A stretch of DNA of 64,000 nucleotides from Amycolatopsis sp. FDAARGOS 1241. Lineage in GTDB: Bacteria > Actinomycetota > Actinomycetes > Mycobacteriales > Pseudonocardiaceae. The notes under the pieces were generated by a model that saw nothing but the letters and a program-made list of their open reading frames with translations, ran no database searches and was not told the DNA's origin. This document shows positions 17,008-25,370 of this stretch, one piece after another. The DNA lies in contig NZ_CP069526.1 of assembly GCF_016889705.1 (NCBI RefSeq), forward strand, positions 1,240,001-1,304,000, given 5' to 3'. The position numbers were made by a program, and so were the translations under genes. Position 1 is the stretch's first letter. Each line of letters begins with the position of its first letter.

Positions 17008-17187
17008 ATGGCTGGTGAACCCTGTGAATGCGAATTGCAGTGCGGGTCTCTCCGCCGCGGCCTCCAGGAGGTGTTTTCCCGATGCGCGACCGCGAAGCCT
17101 GAATCGTTCCTGTCCCTTTGCCGCGAAATTGTCAACGTGCGTGACCTGATGAGGGGGTGGCCGACGATGCGTGACCGCGAGGCGTGA
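17008..17187 (+). CDS. Possible 59-aa ORF overlapping the micro-ORF cluster
   Basis: ATG 17008, preceded by AGGAGGTG at 16990-16997, opens a frame that starts MAGEPCECELQCGSLRRG and runs in frame through the second MRDREA micro-ORF to the same TGA. The upstream segment (16985-17030) looks like a diverged copy of 17062-17105, which suggests local duplication. Four cysteines lie in the first 35 residues. Codon usage is weak, so this may be a by-product of the repeats. Confidence 0.3.
   Translation: MAGEPCECELQCGSLRRGLQEVFSRCATAKPESFLSLCREIVNVRDLMRGWPTMRDREA
17082..17102 (+). CDS. Micro-ORF MRDREA, copy 1
   Basis: ATG CGC GAC CGC GAA GCC TGA encodes the hexapeptide MRDREA. A near-perfect Shine-Dalgarno, AGGAGGTG at 17066-17073, sits eight bases before the ATG. 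Compared with copies 2 and 3 it differs at three bases, all synonymous third positions (CGC/CGT, GAA/GAG, GCC/GCG), which argues that the peptide is translated and conserved. The function is unknown. Confidence 0.5.
   Translation: MRDREA
17167..17187 (+). CDS. Micro-ORF MRDREA, copy 2
   Basis: ATG CGT GAC CGC GAG GCG TGA, again MRDREA, starting 85 bp after copy 1. The purine-rich GAGGGGGTGG directly upstream can act as ribosome binding site. It is identical in coding sequence to copy 3. A partial relative, GTGCGTGACCTGATGAGG, lies just upstream at 17137-17154. Confidence 0.5.
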   Translation: MRDREA

Positions 17188-17283
17188 TTCCGGTGACCGG
17201 GAACCCCGAGCCGGTGGCCCGATGTTTCGTCCAGTGATTCGTGACGGTGGGATTCGTGACGGTGAGAGCAGAGGAGGTCGGCT

Positions 17284-17304
17284 ATGCGTGACCGCGAGGC
17301 GTGA
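17284..17304 (+). CDS. Micro-ORF MRDREA, copy 3
   Basis: ATG CGT GAC CGC GAG GCG TGA with GAGGAGG at 17271-17277, six bases before the ATG. It lies 57 bp from the 3' end of the convergent MFS gene. Between copies 2 and 3 the element ATTCGTGACGGTG occurs twice (about 17237 and 17252), so the area has been shaped by short duplications. Confidence 0.5.
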   Translation: MRDREA

Positions 17305-17360
17305 CAAGACTGCGATCCGAGTACCGGATCGGCCCGGCCGTTGTACGAGCCGGCCATGAC

Positions 17361-18575
17361 TCAGATCCCGGTGTCGGCGGCGACCGCGTGCCGCACCCGG
17401 GTCCACGAGAACGCGGTGGGGATGGCGAGCGCGACGCCGAGCAGACCGGCGAGCGCGATGGCGGTGATCGCGGACCCGGTCACCTGCGCGACCACCCCGC
17501 CGAGCGCGACCCCGACTCCCTGCGCGACGCGCAGGCCGGTGCGGTAGAGCCCGCCGGCGCCGCCGCGCAGTTCGTTCGGCACCCAGGTGGCGAACGTGGC
17601 GGTGACCGTGATGATGTACGCGCCCATCGCACCCGCGAGTGCGAGGAGCACGAGCGCGAGGGCCAGGTTCGGCTGGAGCAGGAACAGCGCCAGCAGGGCC
17701 AGCGATGTCGTCGCGAGCACTCCGAGCAGGCGGAGCCTGACCGGGGCGGATGCGAACTTCGAAAGCAGGTAGGCGCCGGCCACGAACCCCAGTGGGTCGG
17801 CCGCCAAGAGCCAGCCGACGGCGGCGGACGACGAGCCGAGTTGCTCCGCCAGCGGTGCCGCGAGCCCTTCGGGGACGACGGCGAGCCCCACCAGCCACGA
17901 CAGCGCGATCAGCACGCGCAGCCGGCGCTGTCCGAACACGTACCGCGTGGCCCCGAACCACGTCGACTGCTCGCCGCCCGCGGCCGGGCGGTCGTGCACC
18001 CACACGCGCACGATCACGGCCGCGACCGCGAAGCTCACGGCGTCGATCGCGAGTGCCCAGGACGTGCCGACGAGGCTCACCAGCAGCCCGCCGCCGGCGA
18101 GGCCGAGCAGCATCACGGTGTTGGTGGTGATGCCGCGCAGGTCCTGGCTGCGCAGGTAGAACTCGTCGTCGGCGAACACCTCCCGCGTGATGGCGTTCTG
18201 CGCCGCATTGGCCGGCGACGCGGCCAGCTGCACGACCACCAGCAGGCAGCAGAGCACCACGAGCGGCATCCCCGGCACGCTCATGAGCCCCACCAGCACC
18301 GCCTGTACCGAGAAGCTCGCGCTCAGCACCGTGCGGCGCCGGTAGCGGTCGGCCAGGAAGGCGAGGCCGAGCCCGCCGGCGAGCGCCGGCAGGAACGTAA
18401 GGGCGTAGACGACGGCGGCCCAGAGCGCTGAGCCGGTGCGGTTGTAGACGAGAATGGCGAGCGCCACCTTCGCCAGCTGGTCGCCCGCGCTCGAGATGGC
18501 CTCGGCCGCCCACAGAACTCGGTACTCGACGTTCCGTAGCGGTGCCGTCAGCCGTGGCGTGGCGTGGGTCGTCAC
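17361..18575 (-). CDS. MFS transporter
   Basis: A 404-aa major facilitator with about twelve hydrophobic segments. FLADRYRRRTVLSASFSVQA is the cytoplasmic loop 2-3 motif (G/A-x-x-x-D-R-x-x-R-R), and ISSAGDQLAKVALAILVYNR is typical of the MFS_3/enterobactin-exporter-like subfamily. GTG 18575 was chosen as the start because the hydrophobic core begins soon after; the frame is open further upstream without homology. Likely a drug or metabolite exporter. The substrate is unknown and there is no adjacent regulator. Confidence 0.88.
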   Translation of the reverse strand: MTTHATPRLTAPLRNVEYRVLWAAEAISSAGDQLAKVALAILVYNRTGSALWAAVVYALTFLPALAGGLGLAFLADRYRRRTVLSASFSVQAVLVGLMSVPGMPLVVLCCLLVVVQLAASPANAAQNAITREVFADDEFYLRSQDLRGITTNTVMLLGLAGGGLLVSLVGTSWALAIDAVSFAVAAVIVRVWVHDRPAAGGEQSTWFGATRYVFGQRRLRVLIALSWLVGLAVVPEGLAAPLAEQLGSSSAAVGWLLAADPLGFVAGAYLLSKFASAPVRLRLLGVLATTSLALLALFLLQPNLALALVLLALAGAMGAYIITVTATFATWVPNELRGGAGGLYRTGLRVAQGVGVALGGVVAQVTGSAITAIALAGLLGVALAIPTAFSWTRVRHAVAADTGI

Positions 18576-18956
18576 CGGGTGACCACTTCCCCCTCCCCGA
18601 TCGGGTGAACGTGTCGTGTCGCATTCTGCCTGGGCTGTGACGGCGGCCCAGAGGGAGTCACAGCTCCTCAGCAGTGGGACGACAATCAGTATGCCGCTGA
18701 TTACGCGGAGGCGAACAAAAGTTCCGGGTGTTCTCTTCAACTGCGCCGATCGGGCTACGCCGGAAGGAGCGCTCCTCTGCTCGGTTCTGACCTGTCCGGG
18801 GGTACCGGGGAACTGATCGTGCCCCACTCGTTCGGCGCAGCCCGGCCACCGTTCGTCGCCACCTCACTGCCTGCCGCGCCGAACGGTCGAAGACTGGAAG
18901 GGAGCCCGGCGGTGCGGCCCCTCGTCCCGCCGGCGCGCGCAGTGGGGAGGCAGGAC
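18576..18956. other. Divergent intergenic region
   Basis: About 380 bp between the MFS gene (minus) and the SDR (plus). It is less GC-rich than its neighbours around 18640-18760 and should hold both promoters. A short palindrome, GGAGCGCTCC, is present near 18771. I see no small gene with good codon usage. Confidence 0.5.
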
Positions 18957-19850
18957 ATGGACAGGCTCATGCAGGACAAGGCCGTGGTGGTGACGGGCGC
19001 CGGCCGGGGGCTCGGCGAGGCGTTCGCCGTGCACGTGGCCCAGGCGGGCGGTGCCGTGGTGGTCAACGACGTCGACGCCGCGCTCGCCGAACGCACCGCC
19101 GCGACCATCCGTGAGGACGGCGGCCGCGCCGTCGCCAGCGGGCACACCGTGGCGGACCCGGCGCAGGCGCAGGCGATCGTGGACCTGTGCGTGGCCGAGT
19201 TCGGCCGCATCGACGGCCTCGTCAACAACGCCGGCCTGAACTACGAGGCCCTGCCGTGGGAGGACGACGTCGACCAGGCCAGGGAGCTGGTCGGGGTCAA
19301 CGTCCTGGGCGTCATGTACACCGGGCTGGCCGCCATCAAGGCCATGGTCGGCGCCGGGACGCACGGCTCGATCGTGAACATCTCGTCCGGCGCGTCACTG
19401 GGCCAGCGCAAGCTCGGCGTGTACGCGGCGTCGAAGGGCGCGGTGGCGTCGCTGACGTACTCGTGGGCACTGGACCTGGAGGAGCCCGGGATCCGCGTCA
19501 ACGCCGTGTGCCCGGTGGCGCACACGCGGATGGTGTGGAAGTCGGAACGGGCGCTGCGGGCTTGTCCCCCGGAGCGCACGCCGTCGCGGATCGCGCCGGT
19601 GGTGCTGTTCCTGCTCGGCGACGGGGCGGCCGGGATCACCGGGCAGATGATCCGGTGCAACGGGCCGGAGCTGCACGTGATGGGGCAGCCGTTCCTCGAG
19701 CAGCCGATCTTGGAGCGGCCGGTGTGGGACACGGACACGGTGAAGAACGCGTTCGACGAGGTGTTCTCGGCGCATCTGGAGAACTACGGGCTGGAGAAGA
19801 GGGTGCCGCCGAAGTTGCGGAAGTGGACGGATAGTTCACGGATTGCTTGA
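18957..19850 (+). CDS. SDR-family oxidoreductase
   Basis: A 297-aa short-chain dehydrogenase with VTGAGRGLGEAFAVHVAQAG (TGxxxGxG cofactor site), NNAG, a Ser in NISSGASLG, and YAASK as the YxxxK pair. The C-terminal 50 residues (ELHVMGQPFLEQPILERP onwards) extend beyond a minimal SDR, as in 3-oxoacyl reductase-like dehydrogenases of actinomycetes. ATG 18957 follows GGGGAGGCAGG. The substrate cannot be deduced. Confidence 0.85.
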   Translation: MDRLMQDKAVVVTGAGRGLGEAFAVHVAQAGGAVVVNDVDAALAERTAATIREDGGRAVASGHTVADPAQAQAIVDLCVAEFGRIDGLVNNAGLNYEALPWEDDVDQARELVGVNVLGVMYTGLAAIKAMVGAGTHGSIVNISSGASLGQRKLGVYAASKGAVASLTYSWALDLEEPGIRVNAVCPVAHTRMVWKSERALRACPPERTPSRIAPVVLFLLGDGAAGITGQMIRCNGPELHVMGQPFLEQPILERPVWDTDTVKNAFDEVFSAHLENYGLEKRVPPKLRKWTDSSRIA

Positions 19851-19962
19851 GGGGGAGTGCGGCCCGCGCCGCGGAGGTGTGCTCGGGCGGCTCGTTGCGC
19901 TGGCGCGCAACGTTGCGACCGGGGTGGTTGCGAGGGGCACCCCGATCGTTGATGGGTCGTCA

Positions 19963-20017
19963 CGGTCTGGACCACGTGTCAAGGCGGGAAAGCGTACCTT
20001 GACACTGGTCCAGACCG
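19963..20017. terminator. Long perfect hairpin downstream of the SDR
   Basis: CGGTCTGGACCA and GTGTCAAGG on the left pair with CCTTGACAC and TGGTCCAGACCG on the right, giving a 21-bp stem with a single bulged C and a 12-base loop. It sits 110 bp after the SDR stop between convergent genes and probably ends transcription. The arm motif TGGTCCAGACC resembles the DasR/chitin-responsive element of streptomycetes, but the position is not promoter-like. Confidence 0.5.
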
Positions 20018-20055
20018 CGGAGAAGGCGGGTCGAGGTGCTGGGCGGGGACTGGGT

Positions 20056-20131
20056 GTGCTGGTGGGTTTTGTAGATCGGTGCGGCCAGGTTCGGTGCGCT
20101 GGTGGGGTTTGTAGACGTGCGGCCAGGCTCG
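20056..20131. repeat. Imperfect tandem repeat, two copies of about 37 bp
   Basis: 20056-20093 and 20096-20131 share GCTGGTGGG(T/G)TTTGTAGA, then GTGCGGCCAGG(T/C)TCG. The repeat lies in the 646-bp non-coding gap (19851-20496) between the SDR and the acyl-CoA synthetase. The rest of that gap is G/T-rich on the plus strand with no credible gene. Confidence 0.55.
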
Positions 20132-20452
20132 ATGGGTGGTGCGTGGCGTAGCTGAGTTTCGGTGGGGTTAGGTGCCGTGATGGGCGAACGCTGCGATCGT
20201 TGCGGTGTGCGCGGGTCGGGCGAACTGGTCGATCAAGGCGGCGTGCCGGCGTAGTGCGCTCGTGCGTCGAGCTTGACCGGTGCGGTCTGGGAGGGGCGAG
20301 TCGCCTGCTTCTCGCGGGCGTGTGCTGCCGCGGTGTGACTCCGGCTTGGCGCGCTGTGCGTCGGGTTGCGGGCCTGCGGGCTGATTCGGCGGAGCCGCTG
20401 GAGGAGTAGGTTGCGAGGGCCGCCGGCTGATCAGGGCGGTGTGCCACCGCAC

Positions 20453-20486
20453 CGGTGATGGTGCGCGCCGGTGCGCACCATCACCG
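20453..20486 (-). terminator. Hairpin terminator after the acyl-CoA synthetase
   Basis: CGGTGATGGTGCGC at 20453-20466 pairs perfectly with GCGCACCATCACCG at 20473-20486 across a six-base loop, about 10 bp beyond the synthetase stop codon. Confidence 0.65.
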
Positions 20487-20496
20487 TCGGTGTGGC

Positions 20497-22344
20497 TCAG
20501 GAGGCCGGGCTCGTGGCGGCGTAGAGCTCCGTGATCAGGTCCCCGTACCGCTCGTTGATGACTCGCCGCTTGAGTTTCAGGGTGGGGGTCAGTTCGCCGG
20601 TTTCCGGGGTCCACGCCTGGGTGATCAGGTGGTAGCGCTTGACCTGTTCGATCCTGGCCAGGCGGCTGTTCGCCGATTCCACGGCCCGTTCGATCTCGGC
20701 GCGGACCTGGTCGTGGGCGGCCAAGGCGTCGAGGTCCGGTGCTTCGATGCCGTTGGCCGCGGCCCAGCCGGGCGCGATTTCGTCGTCGAGGACGATCAGG
20801 GCGGTGACGTAGGGGCGGTCGTCGCCGATGGCGACGGCTTGGCCGATGAGGGGGTGTTCCTTGAGCAGGCCCTCGATGCCCGTGGGGGCGATGTTCTTGC
20901 CGCTGGAGGTGATGATGAGTTCCTTCTTGCGGTCGGTGATCCGCACGAAGCCGTCTTCGTCGATGGTGCCGATGTCGCCGGTGGCGTACCAGCCGTCGGC
21001 GTCCGTGGCGTCGGCGATGGAGCCGTCTTCCTGCAGGTAGCCGAGGAAGACGATGGGGCCGCGGACCAGCAGCTCGCCGTCGTCGGCGAGCTTGACCTCG
21101 ACACCGTCCAGTGGTTTGCCCACGGTGCCCGCGCGGAACGCACCGGCGCTGTTCGACGTCGCTGCCCCCGTGGTCTCCGACAGACCCCAGACCTCCTGGA
21201 TCTCCACGCCCAGCCCGGCGATGAAGTACAGGACCTCGACCGGCAGCGCCGCCGCGCCGCTGGAGGCGACGAGCACCTGGTCCAGACCCAGCAGCGCGCG
21301 CACCGGCGCGAGCACGGTCTCGTCGGTCTTCGCGATCCGCTCGGCCAGCTCCGCCGGCACCTCCTTGCCGTCGGAGCGCAGCTTGTAACCCTCCTGCAGC
21401 AGGGCGTTGGCCTGCAGCAGCGCCTCGCGCCGCTCCTCGGGCACGCCGCCGAGCATGTTCTTCATGCCGGCCACCATCTTCTCCCACACGCGGGGCACGC
21501 CGAAGAAGCTCTCCGGGTGCACCTGCCCGAGCGCGGCGACGACGCCGGACGCGTCGGCGACCGTGTGCACGTGGCCCGCCCACAGCAGCGGCAGGTAGAT
21601 CGACAGCTCGCGCTCGGCGATGTGCGCGAGCGGCAGGTAGGCGATGTTCTTGGCGTGCATGGGTGCGTCGTGCAGCTGCTGCACCGCGAGTCCTTCGTGG
21701 ACGGCGTTGCGGTGCGACAGCACAACACCCTTGGGGTCGCCGGTGGTGCCGGACGTGTAGATCATCGAGAGCGGGTCGTCGGGCCCGATCGCCTGCCACG
21801 CCTCCTCGAACGCCGCCGGGTCCTCGGCCAGTGCCGCGCGGCCGGCTTCGCGCACGTCGGCGAACGACACGAACCGCTCGTCACCGGCCGGGATCGCGTC
21901 GGCGTCCATCACGATGACGTTGCGCAGCGCCGGGAGGTCGTCGAGCACCGGGAGCCAGCGCTCGAGTTCGCCCGCGCCGCCGAGCACGACGACGGGCGCG
22001 GCGCTGTGCCGCGCGACGTAGCGGATCTGCTCGGGGCTCAGCGTCGCGTAGGCGGTGCACGGGATCGCGGCCACGTGCACGGCGGCGAGGTCGGCGATCA
22101 GGTGGTCTGGACTACTGGCCGCCATGATCAGCATGCGGTCCCGCTTGCCGAGGCCGAGACCCGCCAGGCCACGGGAGAACTCGGCGATCGCGGTGCGGAA
22201 CTCGCTCCAGCTCAGCGTCGGGTGACCCTCGAGGTCGAGCGACGTGACGGCCGGGTGCTCGCCGTACTCGGTGGCGTTCCGGTGCAGCAAGCGGGGGATC
22301 GTCAGACCCTCGGCTTGTGCGGCGACGGACTGCGGCGTGGTCAA
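20497..22344 (-). CDS. Long-chain acyl-CoA synthetase (AMP-forming)
   Basis: A 615-aa adenylate-forming enzyme of the FadD15/long-chain type. It has the P-loop-like MIYTSGTTGDPKGVVLSHRN, VWGLSETTG (A5-type motif), DGWYATGDIGTIDEDGFVRI, DRKKELIITSSGKNIAPTGI and the late lysine region LTPTLKLKRRVI. It activates fatty acids to acyl-CoA via acyl-AMP. TTG 22344 is preferred because GGAGGAGG lies eight bases upstream; a longer frame from GTG 22380 would include this ribosome binding site. Confidence 0.9.
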   Translation of the reverse strand: MTTPQSVAAQAEGLTIPRLLHRNATEYGEHPAVTSLDLEGHPTLSWSEFRTAIAEFSRGLAGLGLGKRDRMLIMAASSPDHLIADLAAVHVAAIPCTAYATLSPEQIRYVARHSAAPVVVLGGAGELERWLPVLDDLPALRNVIVMDADAIPAGDERFVSFADVREAGRAALAEDPAAFEEAWQAIGPDDPLSMIYTSGTTGDPKGVVLSHRNAVHEGLAVQQLHDAPMHAKNIAYLPLAHIAERELSIYLPLLWAGHVHTVADASGVVAALGQVHPESFFGVPRVWEKMVAGMKNMLGGVPEERREALLQANALLQEGYKLRSDGKEVPAELAERIAKTDETVLAPVRALLGLDQVLVASSGAAALPVEVLYFIAGLGVEIQEVWGLSETTGAATSNSAGAFRAGTVGKPLDGVEVKLADDGELLVRGPIVFLGYLQEDGSIADATDADGWYATGDIGTIDEDGFVRITDRKKELIITSSGKNIAPTGIEGLLKEHPLIGQAVAIGDDRPYVTALIVLDDEIAPGWAAANGIEAPDLDALAAHDQVRAEIERAVESANSRLARIEQVKRYHLITQAWTPETGELTPTLKLKRRVINERYGDLITELYAATSPAS

Positions 22345-22533
22345 CGGTGGACCCTCCTCCGGTTGCGGATGACCGACCACTGTAGAGGCTCCCGGCCGGC
22401 GTGGATAGAGAATCGCGGCCAGACCCGTTGCCTGTGGGTACCGGGCCGCGACCCGGGCAAAACGGTCACTTCCTCACCGGCCGGGCGAAGATTGATCCTG
22501 CTTGAATGGAAGCTCCCGCACGAAGGAGAGCCG

Positions 22534-23184
22534 ATGACCGCTCGAGACCTGCTCGACGCGATCCAGGGCGAGCTCGCGCCGCGCGACGACGACAACCGGC
22601 TCGTGCCGCTCATCGCCGCCGGCCGCGCGCCGCGGGCCGTGTTCGCCGCGATCGCGGCCGAGGAGCGGTGGATCGTGCGCAGTGACTGGCGCAGTTTCCA
22701 CGCGCTCGCCGCCCGCGCCGACGAGCCGGGTGCGCGCGAGTTCTTCGGCGGTCTCGCCCCGGGCGAACTGCTCGCGCTGGACAAACTCGACGCCTTGGCC
22801 GCCGCGGCGGGCGAAGACCCGGGCACCGAACTGCCGCGCGCCGGTTGCCAGGCGTACCCGGCGTACTTCGCGTGGCTCGCGCTCAACGGCGAAGCGGCCG
22901 AAGTCGCCGTCGCGATCTTCGCGAACTTCGCCGCGTGGGGCCGTTACTGCGCCGCGGTCGCCGCCGCGATGCGCGAGCACTACGGCTTCGCCGGAGACGC
23001 GTGCGCGTTCTTCGACTTCTTCGCCGCCGACGTCCCGGAGATCGAGGAACGAGCGCTCGCCACGATCCAGGCCGGCCTCGACGCCGGCCGGTTCGACGCG
23101 GACCGCGCTCGGACGTACGCTCGCCTGTTCCAGAGCTACGAGCTGTTGTTCTGGAACACCCTGGCCGACGAGTTCTCCGCATGA
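22534..23184 (+). CDS. TenA/thiaminase-II-like (heme-oxygenase-fold) protein
   Basis: A 216-aa all-helical protein. AGCQAYPAYFAWLALNGEAA, AIFANFAAWGRYCAAVAAAM and MREHYGFAGDACAFFDFFA follow the TenA/PqqC superfamily pattern. TenA members hydrolyse thiamine-degradation products; related proteins are metal oxidases or have been called regulators. ATG 22534 follows AAGGAGAG. The stop overlaps the kynureninase start by ATGA, so translation is coupled and the protein may act with tryptophan or kynurenine metabolism (inference). Confidence 0.75.
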   Translation: MTARDLLDAIQGELAPRDDDNRLVPLIAAGRAPRAVFAAIAAEERWIVRSDWRSFHALAARADEPGAREFFGGLAPGELLALDKLDALAAAAGEDPGTELPRAGCQAYPAYFAWLALNGEAAEVAVAIFANFAAWGRYCAAVAAAMREHYGFAGDACAFFDFFAADVPEIEERALATIQAGLDAGRFDADRARTYARLFQSYELLFWNTLADEFSA

Positions 23185-24347
23185 CGCTCTTCGCCGAAGC
23201 CGCCGCCCTCGACGCGGCCGACCCGTTGGCTGCCAAGCGCGCGGAGTTCGACCTCGATCCGGCCGTCGCGTACTTCGACGGCAATTCGCTCGGCGCGCCG
23301 CCGCGGCACGTGGCCGGCCGGGTCGCGACCGTCGTGCGCGAGCAGTGGGGCGGGCGGCTGATCCGGTCCTGGACCGACGCCTGGTGGGATGCGCCGGAAC
23401 GCGTCGGCGAACGCATCGCGCCGCTCGTCGGCGCCGCGCCCGGACAGGTCGTGGTCGCCGACTCGACGAGCGTCGACCTGTTCAAGGTGCTGGTCGCCGC
23501 GGTACGCGCCAACGCGGCACGGAGCGAGATCCTGCTGGACGCGGCGACGTTCCCCACCGACGGGTACCTGACCGACCAGGTCGCGCGGTTGACCGGGCAC
23601 GCCGTCCGACGCGTGCCGGTCGCAGAGCTGCCCGCCGCGTGCGGTGAGCAGACCGCCGTGGTGCTCGCGAACCACGTCGACTACGTGACGGGCCGGCTCC
23701 ACGACATGAGCGCGGTCACCCGGGCCGCGCACTCGGCCGGCGCGGCGGTGGTCTGGGACCTGTGCCACAGCGTCGGCGCGATCGAGGTGCGGCTCGACGA
23801 GCACGACGTCGACTACGCCGTGGGGTGCACGTACAAGTTCCTGAACGGCGGGCCCGGCTCGCCCGCGTTCGTCTACGTCGCGCGGCGGCACCAGGAGTGG
23901 TTCGACCAACCGCTCGCCGGGTGGGCCGGGCACGCCGACCCGTTCGCGATGGAGGCCGGCTACCGCGCCGGCGCGGGGATTTCGCGGGCGCGCGCCGGGA
24001 CACCGGACGTGCTGTCGCTGCTCGCGCTCGACGCCGCGCTGGACGTGTGGGCCGACGTGGACCTCGCCTTGCTGCGCACGAAAGGCCTGGCACTGGGCGA
24101 TTTCTTCCTGCGCTGCCTCGACGAGCTGCTGCCGGGCGCCGACGTCCCGACACCGCGCGACCACGCACGGAGCCACCAGATTTCGGTGCGCGTACCCGAC
24201 GCGCGGCGGATCATGGCGGCGCTGCACGACCGCGGCGTGCTGGGCGACTTCCGGCCGCCGGACGTGCTGCGGTTCGGGCTCGCCCCGCTGTACACGTCGT
24301 ACGCCGAAGTGCTGCGCGCCGCCACCACGCTCGCCGCGCTGACCTGA
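23181..24347 (+). CDS. kynU: Kynureninase
   Basis: A 388-aa PLP enzyme of fold type I. YFDGNSLGAPPR is the kynureninase N-terminal substrate region, LDAATFPTDGYL and VWDLCHSVGAIEVRLDEHD carry the cofactor Asp, and GCTYKFLNGGPGSPAFVYVA contains the PLP-binding Lys and the characteristic NGGPG loop. It cleaves kynurenine or 3-hydroxykynurenine to anthranilate or 3-hydroxyanthranilate plus alanine. It starts inside the TenA-like gene (ATGA overlap). No tryptophan dioxygenase or formamidase is adjacent. Confidence 0.9.
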   Translation: MTLFAEAAALDAADPLAAKRAEFDLDPAVAYFDGNSLGAPPRHVAGRVATVVREQWGGRLIRSWTDAWWDAPERVGERIAPLVGAAPGQVVVADSTSVDLFKVLVAAVRANAARSEILLDAATFPTDGYLTDQVARLTGHAVRRVPVAELPAACGEQTAVVLANHVDYVTGRLHDMSAVTRAAHSAGAAVVWDLCHSVGAIEVRLDEHDVDYAVGCTYKFLNGGPGSPAFVYVARRHQEWFDQPLAGWAGHADPFAMEAGYRAGAGISRARAGTPDVLSLLALDAALDVWADVDLALLRTKGLALGDFFLRCLDELLPGADVPTPRDHARSHQISVRVPDARRIMAALHDRGVLGDFRPPDVLRFGLAPLYTSYAEVLRAATTLAALT

Positions 24348-24589
24348 CGGGGAATCGAGGGACGAACGGATTACGCGGAAATCGCGGTTTTCACCTCGGA
24401 TCACGCCCGGCATCGCCCCTTCGGGTGAGCGAGCGGGACAGTTCCCCACGGTTCCCGGTTATGATCGGTGCCTGTATTTCCGCTGGTGGGCGCACCGCTG
24501 CCCGGCGATCCGTACTCGCACTGCGCTTGTCCGGCAGTGCTTGCGAGCACACGGAAACCGCGCGCGGTCGAGGGGTGAAGGGGAACGGG

Positions 24590-24910
24590 ATGACCGGCGC
24601 ACGGGTTCGCGGGATCTCGCTTTCGCACCTCGGCACGTTGCTGATCGGCGTGGTCATCGGAATTGTCCTCGCGAAATTCGGTGACGTGTTCGTGCGGTTC
24701 CCGGTCGAGTCGGCGCTCGTGGCCGTGCTCGTGTGCTCGGTGGTGGTGCTCGGCTGGGCGTGCCGCGAGATGCTGGGCGACCTCGTCCGCCGGGGACGGC
24801 GCGGCGGGCGCTCGCGCGGCCGCACCGAAGCGAACCTCGACTGGGCCGAGCCGCCGCGTCTCGTGCTGCACCGCACGAGCGACCCGCGACCGAACGGCGT
24901 TCGGCGCTGA
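24590..24910 (+). CDS. Small two-span membrane protein, unknown function
   Basis: A 106-aa protein. LGTLLIGVVIGIVLAKFGDV and SALVAVLVCSVVVLGWACRE are two membrane segments joined by a short loop, followed by a basic Arg/Gly stretch and a polar tail. ATG 24590 follows AAGGGGAACGGG. No family recognised. Third-position GC is high throughout, supporting a real gene. Confidence 0.65.
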   Translation: MTGARVRGISLSHLGTLLIGVVIGIVLAKFGDVFVRFPVESALVAVLVCSVVVLGWACREMLGDLVRRGRRGGRSRGRTEANLDWAEPPRLVLHRTSDPRPNGVRR

Positions 24911-25370
24911 AAAGTGGTAATCGAACGCGCTCGGGCAGTGATTCCGCGACTTGTGTAGTCCAATTCACGCCATTTCGTCTTCGCGACCGTTCGCGGCGCC
25001 GCGTAGGGTCATCGGCACGGAACGTCCGGCGCGTCCGTGATGGACCTCACCGAACAGTTTCGGTGTTCCTCACGCGCTGTTCACGCCGCTGGTAGCGCGG
25101 AGCAGGTCGCGGCGGCACCGCCGTCCGGCCGATTCCTCGTGCGACCAAGCTCACCCTGGTCGTGGCGGATTTTCCAAAGCCTAGCTTGAAGTTGTGAGAC
25201 GCTCACCGGAACGCGATGCCGATTCACATCCGGACTTGACGTGCCGATCCGGCCTGCATACCGTCGTCGCGGGCGATGGACCACGGTGAGTTGATCCGGC
25301 TGGTCGGAACCGGGTGAGAAAACCCCGGCGACCCGAATACTTGGTACTGCCGGAAGGAAAACGGACCACG
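24911..25370. other. Upstream region of the conservon
   Basis: 460 bp without a convincing gene; an open minus-strand frame (25081-25476) has poor codon bias. It is relatively AT-rich around 24915-25000 and 25160-25260, which fits a regulatory region. It holds the promoter listed at 25236-25264 and a roughly 100-base leader. Confidence 0.5.
25236..25264 (+). promoter_or_regulatory. Sigma-70-type promoter of the conservon operon
   Basis: TTGACG at 25236-25241 and TACCGT at 25259-25264 are separated by 17 bp, fitting the principal-sigma consensus (TTGAC-A/G, TAnnnT) of actinomycetes. It lies about 105 bp upstream of the first conservon gene. Confidence 0.5.

Noticed and set aside
16918..18624. 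Long minus-strand frame over the MFS gene and micro-ORF region
   Set aside because: A different frame encodes the MFS protein with proper membrane segments; this one is Arg/Pro-rich and includes the repeats by chance.
19963..20017. Functional DasR operator
   Set aside because: The arms resemble the DasR consensus, but the site is between two gene ends and forms a terminator-like stem, so it is reported only as a hairpin.
19836..20447. 203-codon minus-strand frame between the SDR and the acyl-CoA synthetase
   Set aside because: Composition is Pro/Arg/Thr/Ser low complexity, the long hairpin and repeat lie inside it, and no domain is seen.
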